This document shows, one piece after another, positions 54,931-63,593 of a stretch of DNA of 64,000 nucleotides (position 1 is the stretch's first letter; each line of letters starts with the position of its first letter). The stretch is taken from the NCBI RefSeq assembly GCF_042682565.1, contig NZ_JBHUIC010000004.1; one strand, given 5' to 3'. The notes beneath the pieces are model-generated. The model was not told the DNA's origin, made no database searches, and worked only from the letters and a program-made list of their open reading frames with translations. This DNA comes from Pistricoccus aurantiacus. GTDB taxonomy: Bacteria; Pseudomonadota; Gammaproteobacteria; Pseudomonadales; Halomonadaceae. The position numbers were made by a program, and so were the translations under genes.

Positions 54931-55506
54931 ATGAAAAAGACGACTCTGACTCCTCTCCTGCTGGCTCTGGCTCTTGGACTGGGTGGCTGTACCACCGTAG
55001 CCAAGGTGTCGAACACCGGCCCGATTCAGGAAAACTACGGTGAGCGCACCCTCGGCATGAAAGTCGAGGACGAGAGCATCGAAACCAAGATCGACGTCAA
55101 TCTCGGCAAGTACGATGCTCGCCTGGACGATGCCCATATCAATGTCGACAGCTACAACGGCGTCGTACTGCTGACCGGTCAAGTACCCAGCGAGGAACTC
55201 AAGAGCAAGGCGGAAAACATCGCCCAAGAGGTTCGTAATGTGCGTATCGTGCACAACGAATTGACGGTAGCCGCGAATCTGCCCGCCTCGCAGAAAGTTT
55301 CCGATGGCTGGCTAGCGACCCGCATCAAGACGAGCCTGGCAACCAACGGCAACATCGATTCCAGCCGTATTCTGGTTGTGGTGGAAAATTCCACCGTGTA
55401 TCTGATGGGCATGGTGACGCGCGCGGAGAGCGAGCGTATCGTCAAGGCGGTTTCGGAAATCAGCGGTGTAAGGCGCATCGTCAAGGCGTTTGAATACCTC
55501 GACTGA
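54931..55506 (+). CDS. dolP: Outer-membrane lipoprotein DolP (YraP), two BON domains
   Basis: 191 aa. The signal peptide ends LGLGGC with C20 as the lipid anchor. Two BON domains follow, at about residues 45-115 and 120-190, each with a VxLxGxV strand (GVVLLTGQVPS and STVYLMGMVTR). In E. coli DolP binds anionic phospholipid at division sites and supports outer-membrane integrity. The ATG at 54931 was chosen over a GTG three codons earlier inside the diaA end. Confidence 0.93.
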   Translation: MKKTTLTPLLLALALGLGGCTTVAKVSNTGPIQENYGERTLGMKVEDESIETKIDVNLGKYDARLDDAHINVDSYNGVVLLTGQVPSEELKSKAENIAQEVRNVRIVHNELTVAANLPASQKVSDGWLATRIKTSLATNGNIDSSRILVVVENSTVYLMGMVTRAESERIVKAVSEISGVRRIVKAFEYLD

Positions 55507-55540
55507 GACGTAGCCGCTTGACTCGTCCAATCCTGTAAAA

Positions 55541-55576
55541 CAAGACGCCCCGGACAAGTCTGTCCGGGGCGTCTTG
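55541..55576. terminator. Bidirectional terminator between dolP and sspB
   Basis: A 16-bp perfect stem, CAAGACGCCCCGGACA, with AGTC loop separates the convergent dolP and sspB genes. On the minus strand it is followed by TTTTACAGG, on the plus strand by TCATCGTT. It should serve sspB well and dolP more weakly. Confidence 0.85.
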
Positions 55577-55627
55577 TCATCGTTGTATCACGCCTCTAGT
55601 TACGATGCATGATCCACTTGCGACAGT

Positions 55628-56113
55628 TTACTTGACAACTTTCAGGGACGGCTTTTTTTTCGCTCCGACTTTCGACGTCTCTGAAGCGGCGCTGTTACCA
55701 CCTTCCGTCTCTTCGGCATCCTTCGACACCCTGGTTAGCGTCGGCGCGCCTTGCTTTTCGCGCTGAGAATCGTCGGCGGTTTCCCCTTCCTGCACCGGCA
55801 TGATCGGCTCGTGCCCGAATACCATGCCGACCCCGTTTTCCCTGGCGTAGATCGCGATCAAGGCATCGCTGGGGATGATGATCTGGGTCGACTGTCCACC
55901 AAAACTCGCGCTGAAGGTTACCGCGGCCAGATTCAACTCTAGGTCTCGCACCGCCGTGGGGCCGATATTAAGCACGATCTGACCGTTTTGTACCAGATAG
56001 CGCGGTACCTGTACGCCTTTTTGTTCCGCGTCGACAACGATATAAGGGGTCTGGTGGTTGTCCAGCAGCCACTGGTAAAGCGCCTGGACGAGATAAGGAC
56101 GGCTTGACTGCAT
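55628..56113 (-). CDS. sspB: ClpXP protease specificity-enhancing factor SspB
   Basis: Adaptor that brings ssrA-tagged proteins to ClpXP. 161 aa. The folded substrate-binding domain occupies residues 1-105 (YLVQALYQWLLDNHQTPYIVVDA...). A flexible acidic linker follows, and the C-terminal tail KKPSLKVVK is the ClpX-binding motif. The ATG at 56113 has AGGAG upstream. It lies 49 bp after sspA, the standard pair. Confidence 0.95.
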   Translation of the reverse strand: MQSSRPYLVQALYQWLLDNHQTPYIVVDAEQKGVQVPRYLVQNGQIVLNIGPTAVRDLELNLAAVTFSASFGGQSTQIIIPSDALIAIYARENGVGMVFGHEPIMPVQEGETADDSQREKQGAPTLTRVSKDAEETEGGNSAASETSKVGAKKKPSLKVVK

Positions 56114-56162
56114 CGGACTCTCTCCTGTCATGGGTTAGCGCCTGGGTTCACGAATCGATGGC

Positions 56163-56789
56163 TCAACCGCGCATTTCACGCTCGGTCTCGGAAAGCGAGG
56201 CCTTGAAGGCATCGCGCTCGAAAAGCCGCTCCATGTAATCCATCAGCGGCTTGACCTGCTTTTCCGGCAGCTCGATATCCCAGGACGGCAGGCGCCACAG
56301 TATCGGCCCCATGCAGCAGTCCACCAAGGAGAAATCTTCACTCATGAAGAAAGCCATGTCCTCGAAGATCGGTGCAATACCCACCAAGCTTTCGCGCAGT
56401 TCCTTGCGTCCCTTTTCCGCTTCCTTTTTGCTCCCACTTTGAATGCGCTCGATCATCGGACACCACTCACGCTCGATACGATGCATCCAGAGACGACTTT
56501 GTGCCCGCGCCACCGGATAGACCGGTAACAGTGGCGGATGAGGAAAACGCTCATCAAGATATTCCATCATGACCTTGGACTCGTAGAGTACTAGATCACG
56601 ATCCAGCAACGTCGGCACGCTGTTGTAAGGGTTGAGATCTTCGAGTTCCTGGGGATGGTTGCCTTCCGAGACATCGACAATGTCGACGGCGACGCCCTTC
56701 TCCGCCAGCACGATCCGTACTCGATGACTAAAGTGATCATCACTGCCAGAGTAGAAGATCATCGACGACCGCTTAGCCACTACACCCAT
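56163..56789 (-). CDS. sspA: Stringent starvation protein A SspA
   Basis: RNA polymerase-associated protein of the glutathione S-transferase fold that lacks transferase activity. 208 aa. The N-terminal thioredoxin-like part contains MIFYSGSDDHFSHRVRIVLAEKGV and NPYNSVPTLLDRDLVLYES; the helical domain contains the surface segment with PHPPLLP known to matter for function. The ATG at 56789 has GAGG seven bases upstream; the longer frame runs into the petC terminator. Confidence 0.95.
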   Translation of the reverse strand: MGVVAKRSSMIFYSGSDDHFSHRVRIVLAEKGVAVDIVDVSEGNHPQELEDLNPYNSVPTLLDRDLVLYESKVMMEYLDERFPHPPLLPVYPVARAQSRLWMHRIEREWCPMIERIQSGSKKEAEKGRKELRESLVGIAPIFEDMAFFMSEDFSLVDCCMGPILWRLPSWDIELPEKQVKPLMDYMERLFERDAFKASLSETEREMRG

Positions 56790-56901
56790 GAAACAATCCT
56801 CGTATCTAGTCGAACCGCCATGATAACACGTCCGTCTTTGTCTCTGGTGTCGGAAAATCGGCTTCGTATCAGTCCATGGGACACGGTTGCATTTGCCATA
56901 A

Positions 56902-56939
56902 ACAAAAAGGGCGTGGGGTTCAATGAATCCCACGCCCTT
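56902..56939 (-). terminator. petABC terminator
   Basis: An 11-bp stem AAGGGCGTGGG with complementary CCCACGCCCTT is followed on the minus strand by TTTTTG. It lies 16 bp past the petC stop and before sspA. Confidence 0.85.
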
Positions 56940-56954
56940 CACCAGCCCTACCGA

Positions 56955-57722
56955 TCAGTGGATGTCGCGCCAGTATTCCTTTTTGAGGAAGTAGGCGATC
57001 ACACCAAAGATCAGGATGAAGATCAGCACTTTCGGCCCCAGCGCCTGAGCCTGCAGCTTGGAAGGCTCACCTACATAGGCCAGGAAGTTGGTGAGATCAT
57101 ACATCGCTTCATCGAACTCTTCCGGTTCGAGTTTGCCGGGCTCGACCACCTGCAGGACATCGCAGGATTGGTACTTGCCAGTCAGCGGATCTGGCTCGGC
57201 TCCTTCCACCGGCTCATCGGTTTCCGCACAGGTCAATTCCTGCACACCTTGTAGCTGCTCGAGCGCATGGGGCATGCCGACCAGCGGAAACACCGTGTTG
57301 TTGATCCCCAAAGGACGCTCCGGATCCCGATAGAAACTGCGCAGGTAAGTGTAGATCCAATCGGTACCGCGCAGCCGTGCTGTCAAGGAAAGGTCCGGCG
57401 GCGCCGCGCCGAACCAGCCTTCCGCGTCACCGGCATTCATGGCATTTTGCATCTGGTCATTGAACTTCTGTTCACTCGAGAAAATCAGATTCTCGGTGAC
57501 CAGGTCCTCGGGTATGTCCAGGTCCTCCGCGGCACGGGCGTAGCGCTGATGCTCCAGGGAATGACAGCCCATGCAGTAGTTGGTGTAGAGCTGCATGCCA
57601 TGCTGCAGTGAAGCCTTGTCGCTGAGATTCGGCTCCATTTCATCGAGATGGACTTCACCGCCGGCGGCGAAACCGGTCAGCGGCACCAGTGCAATCAACA
57701 GTGCGAACAGTTGTCTTTTCAT
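56955..57722 (-). CDS. petC: Cytochrome c1 (bc1 complex)
   Basis: Haem c subunit of the ubiquinol:cytochrome c oxidoreductase, facing the periplasm. 255 aa. Signal peptide (residues 1-20), haem site C50-MG-C53-H54, axial Met in PLVGMPH, and a C-terminal membrane anchor before KKEYWRDIH. The ATG at 57722 overlaps the petB stop by one base; the upstream frame is a shadow of petB. A GGT-rich ribosome site precedes it. Confidence 0.96.
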   Translation of the reverse strand: MKRQLFALLIALVPLTGFAAGGEVHLDEMEPNLSDKASLQHGMQLYTNYCMGCHSLEHQRYARAAEDLDIPEDLVTENLIFSSEQKFNDQMQNAMNAGDAEGWFGAAPPDLSLTARLRGTDWIYTYLRSFYRDPERPLGINNTVFPLVGMPHALEQLQGVQELTCAETDEPVEGAEPDPLTGKYQSCDVLQVVEPGKLEPEEFDEAMYDLTNFLAYVGEPSKLQAQALGPKVLIFILIFGVIAYFLKKEYWRDIH

Positions 57723-58981
57723 TAACCTGTCACCCTTTCCGGAACGGGTTTGGTCTTCTCGAAGCGCGTGTAGAACGGCATCAGCAGGAAGTATGCAAAA
57801 TACACGACGGTGCATATCTGAGCGACCAGCGTGCGAAGGTCCGTAGGCGCCAATGTACCGAGAACTCCCAGAATGACGAAGCTGATGACGAACAACCCCA
57901 GCATGATCCTGGAAATCCAGCCCTTGTAGCGCATCGAGCGAACCGGGCTACGATCGAGCCAAGGCAGCACGAACAGAATAGCGATCGAAGCCCCCATCAT
58001 GATGACCCCCCAGAACTTCGAGTCGAGCCCGAACAAAGAGAAGGTAATCGCACGCAAGATGGCGTAGAACGGCGTGAAGTACCATACCGGCGCGATATGA
58101 TCCGGCGTCACAAGCGGATCAGCAGGCTGGAAGTTGGGTTTTTCAAGAAAGTAGCCGCCGCCCTCAGGAAAGTAGAAGATCACTGCGGCGAACACGAAGA
58201 GGAATACCGCCACCCCGACTATATCCTTGACCGTATAGTACGGATGGAAGGGAATGCCATCCAGAGGCTTGCCCGTTTCGTCCGTCTTGGCCTTGATATC
58301 GATGCCATCCGGGTTGTTGGAGCCCACTTCGTGCAAGGCGATGATGTGCAATACTACCAGCGCCAGAATCACGATGGGCAACGCCACCACATGCAGAGCG
58401 AAGAAGCGATTCAAGGTGATGCCGGAAATCAGGAAGTCGCCGCGAATCCACTGAGTCAAGTCGTCGCCTATCACTGGAATGGCGGAAAACAGCGAGATGA
58501 TTACCTGGGCGCCCCAGTAGGACATCTGGCCCCAAGGCAGCAGATAGCCCATGAATGCCTCGGCCATCAGCGCCAGATAGATGATCATGCCGAAAACCCA
58601 GATCAGTTCCCGAGGCGCCTTGTAGGAACCGTACATCAAGCCGCGGAACATGTGCAGATAGACCACCACGAAGAAAGCAGTGGCGCCGGTAGAATGCATA
58701 TAGCGAATCAGCCAGCCGTACTCCACGTCCCGCATGATGTACTCGACGGAGGCGAAGGCGCCTTCGGCGGTAGGATTGTAGCTCATGGTCAGCCAGACGC
58801 CGGTCAAAATCTGGTTGACCAGAACCAGCATGGCAAGAGAGCCGAAGTAATACCAGAAATTGAAATTTCTGGGTGCGTAGTATTTGGACAGATGCTCCTG
58901 CCACATCTGAGTGGCGGGGAAACGATCGTCGACCCAGCGCATGATACCGCTTTCGGCCTTGGCCTTGTTAGGGTTAGCCAT
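57722..58981 (-). CDS. petB: Cytochrome b (bc1 complex)
   Basis: Membrane subunit with two b haems and both quinone sites. 419 aa, with eight or nine helices. The segments GWLIRYMHSTGATAFF, YGSYKAPRELIW, GYLLPWGQMSYWGAQV and the PDH-containing QADPLVTPDHIAPVWYFTPFY region, corresponding to the PEWY motif region, are as expected. It overlaps petA by one base and petC by one base. Confidence 0.97.
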   Translation of the reverse strand: MANPNKAKAESGIMRWVDDRFPATQMWQEHLSKYYAPRNFNFWYYFGSLAMLVLVNQILTGVWLTMSYNPTAEGAFASVEYIMRDVEYGWLIRYMHSTGATAFFVVVYLHMFRGLMYGSYKAPRELIWVFGMIIYLALMAEAFMGYLLPWGQMSYWGAQVIISLFSAIPVIGDDLTQWIRGDFLISGITLNRFFALHVVALPIVILALVVLHIIALHEVGSNNPDGIDIKAKTDETGKPLDGIPFHPYYTVKDIVGVAVFLFVFAAVIFYFPEGGGYFLEKPNFQPADPLVTPDHIAPVWYFTPFYAILRAITFSLFGLDSKFWGVIMMGASIAILFVLPWLDRSPVRSMRYKGWISRIMLGLFVISFVILGVLGTLAPTDLRTLVAQICTVVYFAYFLLMPFYTRFEKTKPVPERVTG

Positions 58982-59577
58982 CAGCTCGCCTCCTGTTCTT
59001 CACCGATGACGATAACGTCGTCGGTGTCATAGCGATACGGCGGCACCACTAGATTGGTCGGCGCCGGCACCCCGGTAAATACACGCCCCGCGAGATCGAA
59101 GCGCGATCCGTGGCAAGGACAGAAATAGCCACCAGGCCAAGCGTTTCCCAAGTCCGCCGCTCCGGGTTCTGGACGGAAGACGGGCACACAACCCAAATGC
59201 GTACAAATCGCGATCAACACCATGTATTCCGGCTTGATCGAACGTAATACCGGATCCACATAAGACGGCTGCTGATCGACTTCGGACTTGGGATCCCGCA
59301 GTCGTGATGGATCAAGCTCCTTGATCTGCTCGATCATCGCTTCACTGCGGTGCAATACCCAGATCGGCTTGCCTCGCCACTCCACGGTAACTTGTTGACC
59401 CGGCGCGAGTTTCGATACATCCGCCTGTACTGGCGCACCGGCCGCTCGGGCCTTGGCACTTGGCTGCCAGGAAGCCACGAAGGGAACCGCCACCCCAACC
59501 GCACCTGCCGCTCCCACCACGGTAGTCGCACCTATGAGGAAACGGCGTCTCCCCTTGTTCACGCCGTTATCTGCCAT
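58981..59577 (-). CDS. petA: Rieske iron-sulfur protein (bc1 complex)
   Basis: 198 aa. The N-terminus has a twin-arginine-type signal (KGRRRFLIGATT) that serves as a membrane anchor. The [2Fe-2S] ligands are C125 and H127 in CTHLGC and C153 and H156 in CPCHGS; C130 and C155 form the stabilising disulfide. GGGAG precedes the ATG at 59577. The first gene of petABC, about 125 nt behind a candidate promoter. Confidence 0.97.
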   Translation of the reverse strand: MADNGVNKGRRRFLIGATTVVGAAGAVGVAVPFVASWQPSAKARAAGAPVQADVSKLAPGQQVTVEWRGKPIWVLHRSEAMIEQIKELDPSRLRDPKSEVDQQPSYVDPVLRSIKPEYMVLIAICTHLGCVPVFRPEPGAADLGNAWPGGYFCPCHGSRFDLAGRVFTGVPAPTNLVVPPYRYDTDDVIVIGEEQEAS

Positions 59578-59708
59578 TTTATGGTTTCTCCCATCAATGA
59601 ATCCGCACGCATGCTTTTCTTGTGCATCTCGCCAGCTACGCAAAACTGCGATTATCCTAAGAAAACGCGCTCATCAAAACAAGTTACTGAATGCATGGAT
59701 CGCCAGGT

Positions 59709-59736
59709 ATTATAATCGATGTTCTTGAATTGTAAT
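59709..59736 (-). promoter_or_regulatory. Candidate petABC promoter
   Basis: On the minus strand a perfect TATAAT follows ATTACA by 16 bp. The -35 lies directly in the T-rich tail of the rpsI terminator. The start would be about 125 nt before petA. Confidence 0.5.
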
Positions 59737-59774
59737 AAAAAAGCGCCCGGATACTGAGGCATCCGGGCGCTTTT
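59733..59774 (-). terminator. rplM-rpsI terminator
   Basis: A 14-bp stem AAAAGCGCCCGGAT with an 8-nt loop is followed by TTTTTTATT on the minus strand, 18 bp past the rpsI stop. It ends the ribosomal operon just before the petA promoter. Confidence 0.92.
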
Positions 59775-59791
59775 GTCGCAGTCTTCCGCGT

Positions 59792-60181
59792 TTAACGCTT
59801 GGAGAACTGAGGACGACGACGCGCCTTGCGCAGACCCACTTTCTTACGCTCGACTTCACGAGCGTCGCGGGTCACATAACCGGCTTCACGCAATGGACGG
59901 CGGAAGTCCTCATTATAGCTCATCAGGGCGCGGGTGATACCGTGACGAATGGCGCCCGCCTGTGCGGAGCCTCCACCGCCCTTGACGGTAACGAAGACAT
60001 CGAACTGACCTTGAGTATCCGTCAGCTCCAACGGCTGACGAACCACCATACGACCGGTGACACGGCCGAAGTAATCGTTGAGATCCTGGCTGTTGACAGT
60101 GATCTTGCCGCTGCCCGGCTTCATAAAGACGCGAGCGGTGGACGTCTTGCGGCGTCCGGTACCGTAATACTGTTGTGACAT
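59792..60181 (-). CDS. rpsI: 30S ribosomal protein S9
   Basis: 129 aa. Starts MSQQYYGTGRRKTSTARV, contains GGGGSAQAGAIRHGITRAL, and ends KKVGLRKARRRPQFSKR, the tail that reaches tRNA in the P site. It follows rplM by 13 bp in the conserved rplM-rpsI operon. Confidence 0.98.
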   Translation of the reverse strand: MSQQYYGTGRRKTSTARVFMKPGSGKITVNSQDLNDYFGRVTGRMVVRQPLELTDTQGQFDVFVTVKGGGGSAQAGAIRHGITRALMSYNEDFRRPLREAGYVTRDAREVERKKVGLRKARRRPQFSKR

Positions 60182-60194
60182 GGCGTTCTATCCC

Positions 60195-60623
60195 TTAGAG
60201 GTTCAATGCTTGCGGCTGCTGCGCGGCATGCGGATGCTCGCCGCCGGCGTAGACCTTGAGCTTGGTGTACATGGCGCGACCCAGTGGACCCTTGGGCAAC
60301 ATCCCTTTGACGGCGGATTCAATAATGCGCTCCGGCGCATGATCGAGCATCTTCTCGAAGGTCATGGAACGTAGACCGCCGGGATAGCCGGTATGGCGGT
60401 AATAGGTCTTTGCGGCGGCCTTGTTACCGGTCACCCGGACCTTTTCCGCATTGATCACTACGATATAGTCACCGGTATCCACGTGGGGGGTATATTCCGG
60501 CTTATGCTTGCCACGCAGGCGACGCGCGATTTCCGTCGCCAGGCGACCGAGCGTCTTGTCCGCCGCGTCAACGACGAACCAGTCGCGTTGAACGGACTGT
60601 GGCTTGGCACTGAACGTCTTCAT
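60195..60623 (-). CDS. rplM: 50S ribosomal protein L13
   Basis: 142 aa, starting MKTFSAKPQSVQRDWFVVDA, with LGRLATEIARRLRGKHKPEY and YRHTGYPGG. L13 is an early assembly protein. In E. coli L13 represses translation of its own operon through the mRNA leader; the stem-loop in the leader here may be the counterpart. The upstream frame from 60755 is not conserved. Confidence 0.98.
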   Translation of the reverse strand: MKTFSAKPQSVQRDWFVVDAADKTLGRLATEIARRLRGKHKPEYTPHVDTGDYIVVINAEKVRVTGNKAAAKTYYRHTGYPGGLRSMTFEKMLDHAPERIIESAVKGMLPKGPLGRAMYTKLKVYAGGEHPHAAQQPQALNL

Positions 60624-60697
60624 GGATTGAATCACCAAATCGATGTGTTGGGCCTGGCACCCTGACAAGGGTACGCGACCATCCCTATTTTTCTTGG

Positions 60698-60729
60698 TTG
60701 TCCGACAAAGAGTCTTTCTCGCCGGACAA
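60698..60729 (-). promoter_or_regulatory. Stem-loop in the rplM leader
   Basis: TTGTCCG (60698-60704) pairs with CGGACAA (60723-60729), with a smaller GAG/CTC pairing inside the loop. It lies in the 5' leader between the promoter candidate and the rplM start. It is not a terminator, as no T run follows. A site for L13 feedback is inferred. Confidence 0.4.
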
Positions 60730-60746
60730 CAGTGGAGCGAGCGCGC

Positions 60747-60775
60747 ATTGTACACGACTCTTTTCGCAGAGTTAA
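60747..60775 (-). promoter_or_regulatory. rplM-rpsI promoter
   Basis: On the minus strand TTAACT and TACAAT (five of six) are exactly 17 bp apart. The start would lie about 115 nt before rplM and just past the zapE stop. Confidence 0.55.
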
Positions 60776-60806
60776 GAGCATAGAGCTTTCCCCGATCGGC
60801 GTTGAA

Positions 60807-62036
60807 TCAGGCCTTGTGCGCCAGGGCCAGATACTCCCTGGACTGCATTTCCTGAAGTCGCGACTGGGTGCGCGTGAACTCGAAACTCAGCTTGCTTCCG
60901 GTATACAGATCCGTCGCCGTGGTTTCCGCGGACATCAGCAGCTTGACCCCGCGATCATAGAATTCGTCGACTAGATTGATGAAGCGGCGCGCCTGATCAT
61001 CCTGCCCGCGGCCCATCCGCGGCACCTGAGATATCAGCACGCTATGAAACTCCCGTGCCAGTTCGATGTAATCATTTTGACTACGTGGGCCCTCGCAGAG
61101 CTCGGCGAAATCAAACCAGACGATGCCTTCATGCAGGCATTTGGCGCGAATCCTGCGGCCGTTGATCTCCAGTTCCACCCCTTGCTCACCTTCGCTTCCC
61201 GCCAGTTCGACGAAGCTGTCGGCCAACGCCCTTTCTGCGGCGGCATTCGCTGGTGAGTGAAATACCTGGGTTCGTTCGAGGGTGCGCAGCCGATAATCGA
61301 CCCCGGAATCCACATTGACCACTTCGCAGTACTTTTCGAGAAGCGCGATGGCTGGCAGGAAACGCGAGCGCTGCAAACCATCCTTGTAAAGCTCCCGGGG
61401 CGGGATATTGGAGGTCGCTACCAGCACGACACCTCGGGAAAACAGCGCCTCGAGTAGATTGGCGAGAATCATTGCATCGGTAATGTCCTTGACGAAAAAT
61501 TCATCGAAGCAGATCACTCGCGCTTCCGCAGCGAACTTGGCGCCGATCAATTCCAGCGGGTTCTTTTCTCCCTTGTAATGATTGAGCTCCGCGTGCACCC
61601 GCTGCATGAATCGATGAAAATGAGTGCGCATCTTGTCGGGAAAGGGCAATCCCTCGTAGAACGTATCCACCAGATAGGTCTTGCCCCGACCGACACCGCC
61701 CCAGAGATACAATCCCTGAATGTCAGTCGTCGCATCCAGGGCCGTTTTTTTTTGACCGCGGACTTTAGCGCTGCTGAACAGTCCGGACATCCTCGAACGC
61801 AGCGCCTTCTTGACAGTCTTGGCGGGAGGCTTTTCCACGGAAGTCGTTTCAAGCAACTGCTCGAAAAGACGCTGCAGATGCTTTACCGCCTTTTCCTGGG
61901 AGGCATCGTACTCGAATCCCTTGCGAGACAGATTTTCTCGGTAGCGAGCCATCGGCGACAACGCCCTGAATTGCCCCGCTGAATGAGGGGAAGCCGCCGA
62001 CAAAGTCGTCTTGATGGAAGTTGGTTTGGCGCACAT
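60807..62036 (-). CDS. zapE: Cell division ATPase ZapE (AFG1 family)
   Basis: AAA-type ATPase that in E. coli affects Z-ring stability. 409 aa from the ATG at 62036. Walker A is GGVGRGKTYLVDTF, Walker B CFDEFFVKDITDA, followed by VATSNIPPRELYKDGLQR. The start is uncertain: Pseudomonas relatives begin near MTPLERY, matching the frame at 61961 (TTG-S-P-M-A-R-Y) or the ATG at 61952, which would remove 25-28 residues. It lies upstream of rplM-rpsI, as in E. coli, and is divergent from zapG. Confidence 0.92.
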   Translation of the reverse strand: MCAKPTSIKTTLSAASPHSAGQFRALSPMARYRENLSRKGFEYDASQEKAVKHLQRLFEQLLETTSVEKPPAKTVKKALRSRMSGLFSSAKVRGQKKTALDATTDIQGLYLWGGVGRGKTYLVDTFYEGLPFPDKMRTHFHRFMQRVHAELNHYKGEKNPLELIGAKFAAEARVICFDEFFVKDITDAMILANLLEALFSRGVVLVATSNIPPRELYKDGLQRSRFLPAIALLEKYCEVVNVDSGVDYRLRTLERTQVFHSPANAAAERALADSFVELAGSEGEQGVELEINGRRIRAKCLHEGIVWFDFAELCEGPRSQNDYIELAREFHSVLISQVPRMGRGQDDQARRFINLVDEFYDRGVKLLMSAETTATDLYTGSKLSFEFTRTQSRLQEMQSREYLALAHKA

Positions 62037-62115
62037 GAACTGACTCGAGACGATGCTGAAAAGGCCGCATTGTACGCCATGCCTATCCTTTGCGCACCGT
62101 GGGCGTACAAGTGCA

Positions 62116-62146
62116 TTGACCCGAGTCTTGTCTTGCCTCGTATAAT
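62116..62146 (+). promoter_or_regulatory. Candidate zapG promoter
   Basis: TTGACC and a perfect TATAAT stand 19 bp apart on the plus strand; the spacing is longer than ideal. The start would lie about 65 nt before zapG. Confidence 0.4.
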
Positions 62147-62218
62147 AACGACACATCGATTTGGCCTGCGTTGGAGATGCGCAGGCCAAAAAGTCCAATG
62201 AAGCGGAGATAGTTCCAC

Positions 62219-62665
62219 GTGGAAGCAAGCAATATCGAATGGATTGCCACTATTGTGGTCAGTGGCTTGATCGGCGTGGCCATCGGCGCGCTGGGCTATC
62301 ATCTTTTCAATACCGATAGTACAAGCAACCAGAAAAAGCGCCAGCGGCTGGCGGAACTCGAGCTTGAGCTCAATCAGACCAGAGAAGCCTTTACCGCACA
62401 TGTCCAACGCGCCCGAGAGCTTTCCGACAGCATCAAGAGTCAAAGCGAAATGCTCGAGCAACACCTTGCCCAAGATGCGGAAACGCTATCCGGGACACTG
62501 CGCCTTCAACACGGCTCGAATATGACTCATGCTGCAACGGAGAACGCGGCACCGGCGATGCCACGGGATTACGCGGATGGCAACCACGGTACCCTGTCGG
62601 AAAACTTTGGCCTCGAACACGAAGACAACGAGGCGAATCAACCTTCTCCGGCACCGCGCTATTGA
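62219..62665 (+). CDS. zapG: ZapG / YhcB family inner-membrane protein (DUF1043)
   Basis: 148 aa. One N-terminal membrane helix (residues 8-30), then a coiled coil (KKRQRLAELELELNQTREAF), and the conserved MPRDYADG motif near residue 113. E. coli YhcB/ZapG links the divisome and cell shape. The start is a GTG at 62219 with GGAG ten bases upstream; no in-frame ATG serves the helix. It is divergent from zapE. Confidence 0.9.
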   Translation: MEASNIEWIATIVVSGLIGVAIGALGYHLFNTDSTSNQKKRQRLAELELELNQTREAFTAHVQRARELSDSIKSQSEMLEQHLAQDAETLSGTLRLQHGSNMTHAATENAAPAMPRDYADGNHGTLSENFGLEHEDNEANQPSPAPRY

Positions 62666-62679
62666 GCGCCGAAAAGCGC

Positions 62680-63438
62680 TTACACCGGATTGTCGATTTC
62701 CATGTAACGATGCTCGATACCGAAGCGCTCCTCCAGCCACGTCCCCATCGCTTGTACGCCGTAGCGTTCCGTGGCGTGATGGCCCGACGCCAGGTAGGTG
62801 ATACCCAGCTCTCGGGCCAGATGCGTTGTACGCTCGGAAATCTCACCGGAAATGAATGCATCCGCGCCGGCTTCCCAGGCTTGGACGATCATGTCCTGGG
62901 CGGCGCCGGTGCACCAGGCGAGGCTACGAATCTCTCGATCGTGACCTTCGATCAGCAGCGGCTTGCGACCAAGACGCTCCCAGACCAGCGCCGCCAGCGC
63001 CTGACTGTCGAGCGCCGACGACGGACATCCCTGCCATAAAAGCCCCTGGCCAAGATCGCCATCCACACACCCCTCTACTACCAGATCCAGCTGCTGGGCT
63101 AGCTGAGCGTTGTTGCCCAGCTCCGCGTGCGCGTCCAGCGGCAGGTGATAGGCCAGCAGATTGATATCATGGAGCATCAAGGTCGCCAGCCGCTTGCGTT
63201 TGATACCGGTGATCTCCACGGGCTCGTTCTTCCAGAAATAGCCATGATGCACCAGTACCAGATCCGCCTGCCAGGCGACCGCTTCGTCAAGCAGCGTCTG
63301 ACAGGCGGTCACGCCGCTCATGATGCGATTAATACGCTCCTTTCCCGATACCTGCAGCCCATTAACGGTAAAATCCTTGAACCGCGCCGGCTCCAGACGA
63401 GCATCGCAGGCAGCTACCAGGGTATCTCGACCGATCAT
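62680..63438 (-). CDS. Nif3-like dinuclear metal centre protein (YbgI type)
   Basis: 252 aa. The metal-binding motifs VHHGYFWKNEP, YHLPLDAHAELGNN and SGEISERTTHLARELGITYLASGHHATE are those of the NIF3 family (the GTP cyclohydrolase I type 2 homologues in older annotation). Function is uncertain; metal-dependent hydrolysis is likely. The ATG at 63438 has AAGGAG upstream; in-frame ATGs at 63477 and 63489 give extensions without conservation. It is divergent from the protease gene. Confidence 0.92.
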   Translation of the reverse strand: MIGRDTLVAACDARLEPARFKDFTVNGLQVSGKERINRIMSGVTACQTLLDEAVAWQADLVLVHHGYFWKNEPVEITGIKRKRLATLMLHDINLLAYHLPLDAHAELGNNAQLAQQLDLVVEGCVDGDLGQGLLWQGCPSSALDSQALAALVWERLGRKPLLIEGHDREIRSLAWCTGAAQDMIVQAWEAGADAFISGEISERTTHLARELGITYLASGHHATERYGVQAMGTWLEERFGIEHRYMEIDNPV

Positions 63439-63593
63439 GGTTTCTCCTTGCACCGTTATGTTTGTATCGTCCGTCATATCAATCCGCATTGCCTGTCCAG
63501 CGACTCGGTGGCAGAAGTTATGGCGTTGGCAATGTTACACTGCCGCCATTTTAACACCGTGAATCGCTAGCGTTCATTAATAAGGATCCGGGT

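Noticed and set aside
57689..59032. 447-codon ORF antisense to petB and petA
   Set aside because: His/Gln/Arg-rich translation of the complementary strand of cytochrome b; no family features.
62664..62679. Short hairpin between zapG and the Nif3-like gene as terminator
   Set aside because: A five-pair stem without a T run is too weak to call.
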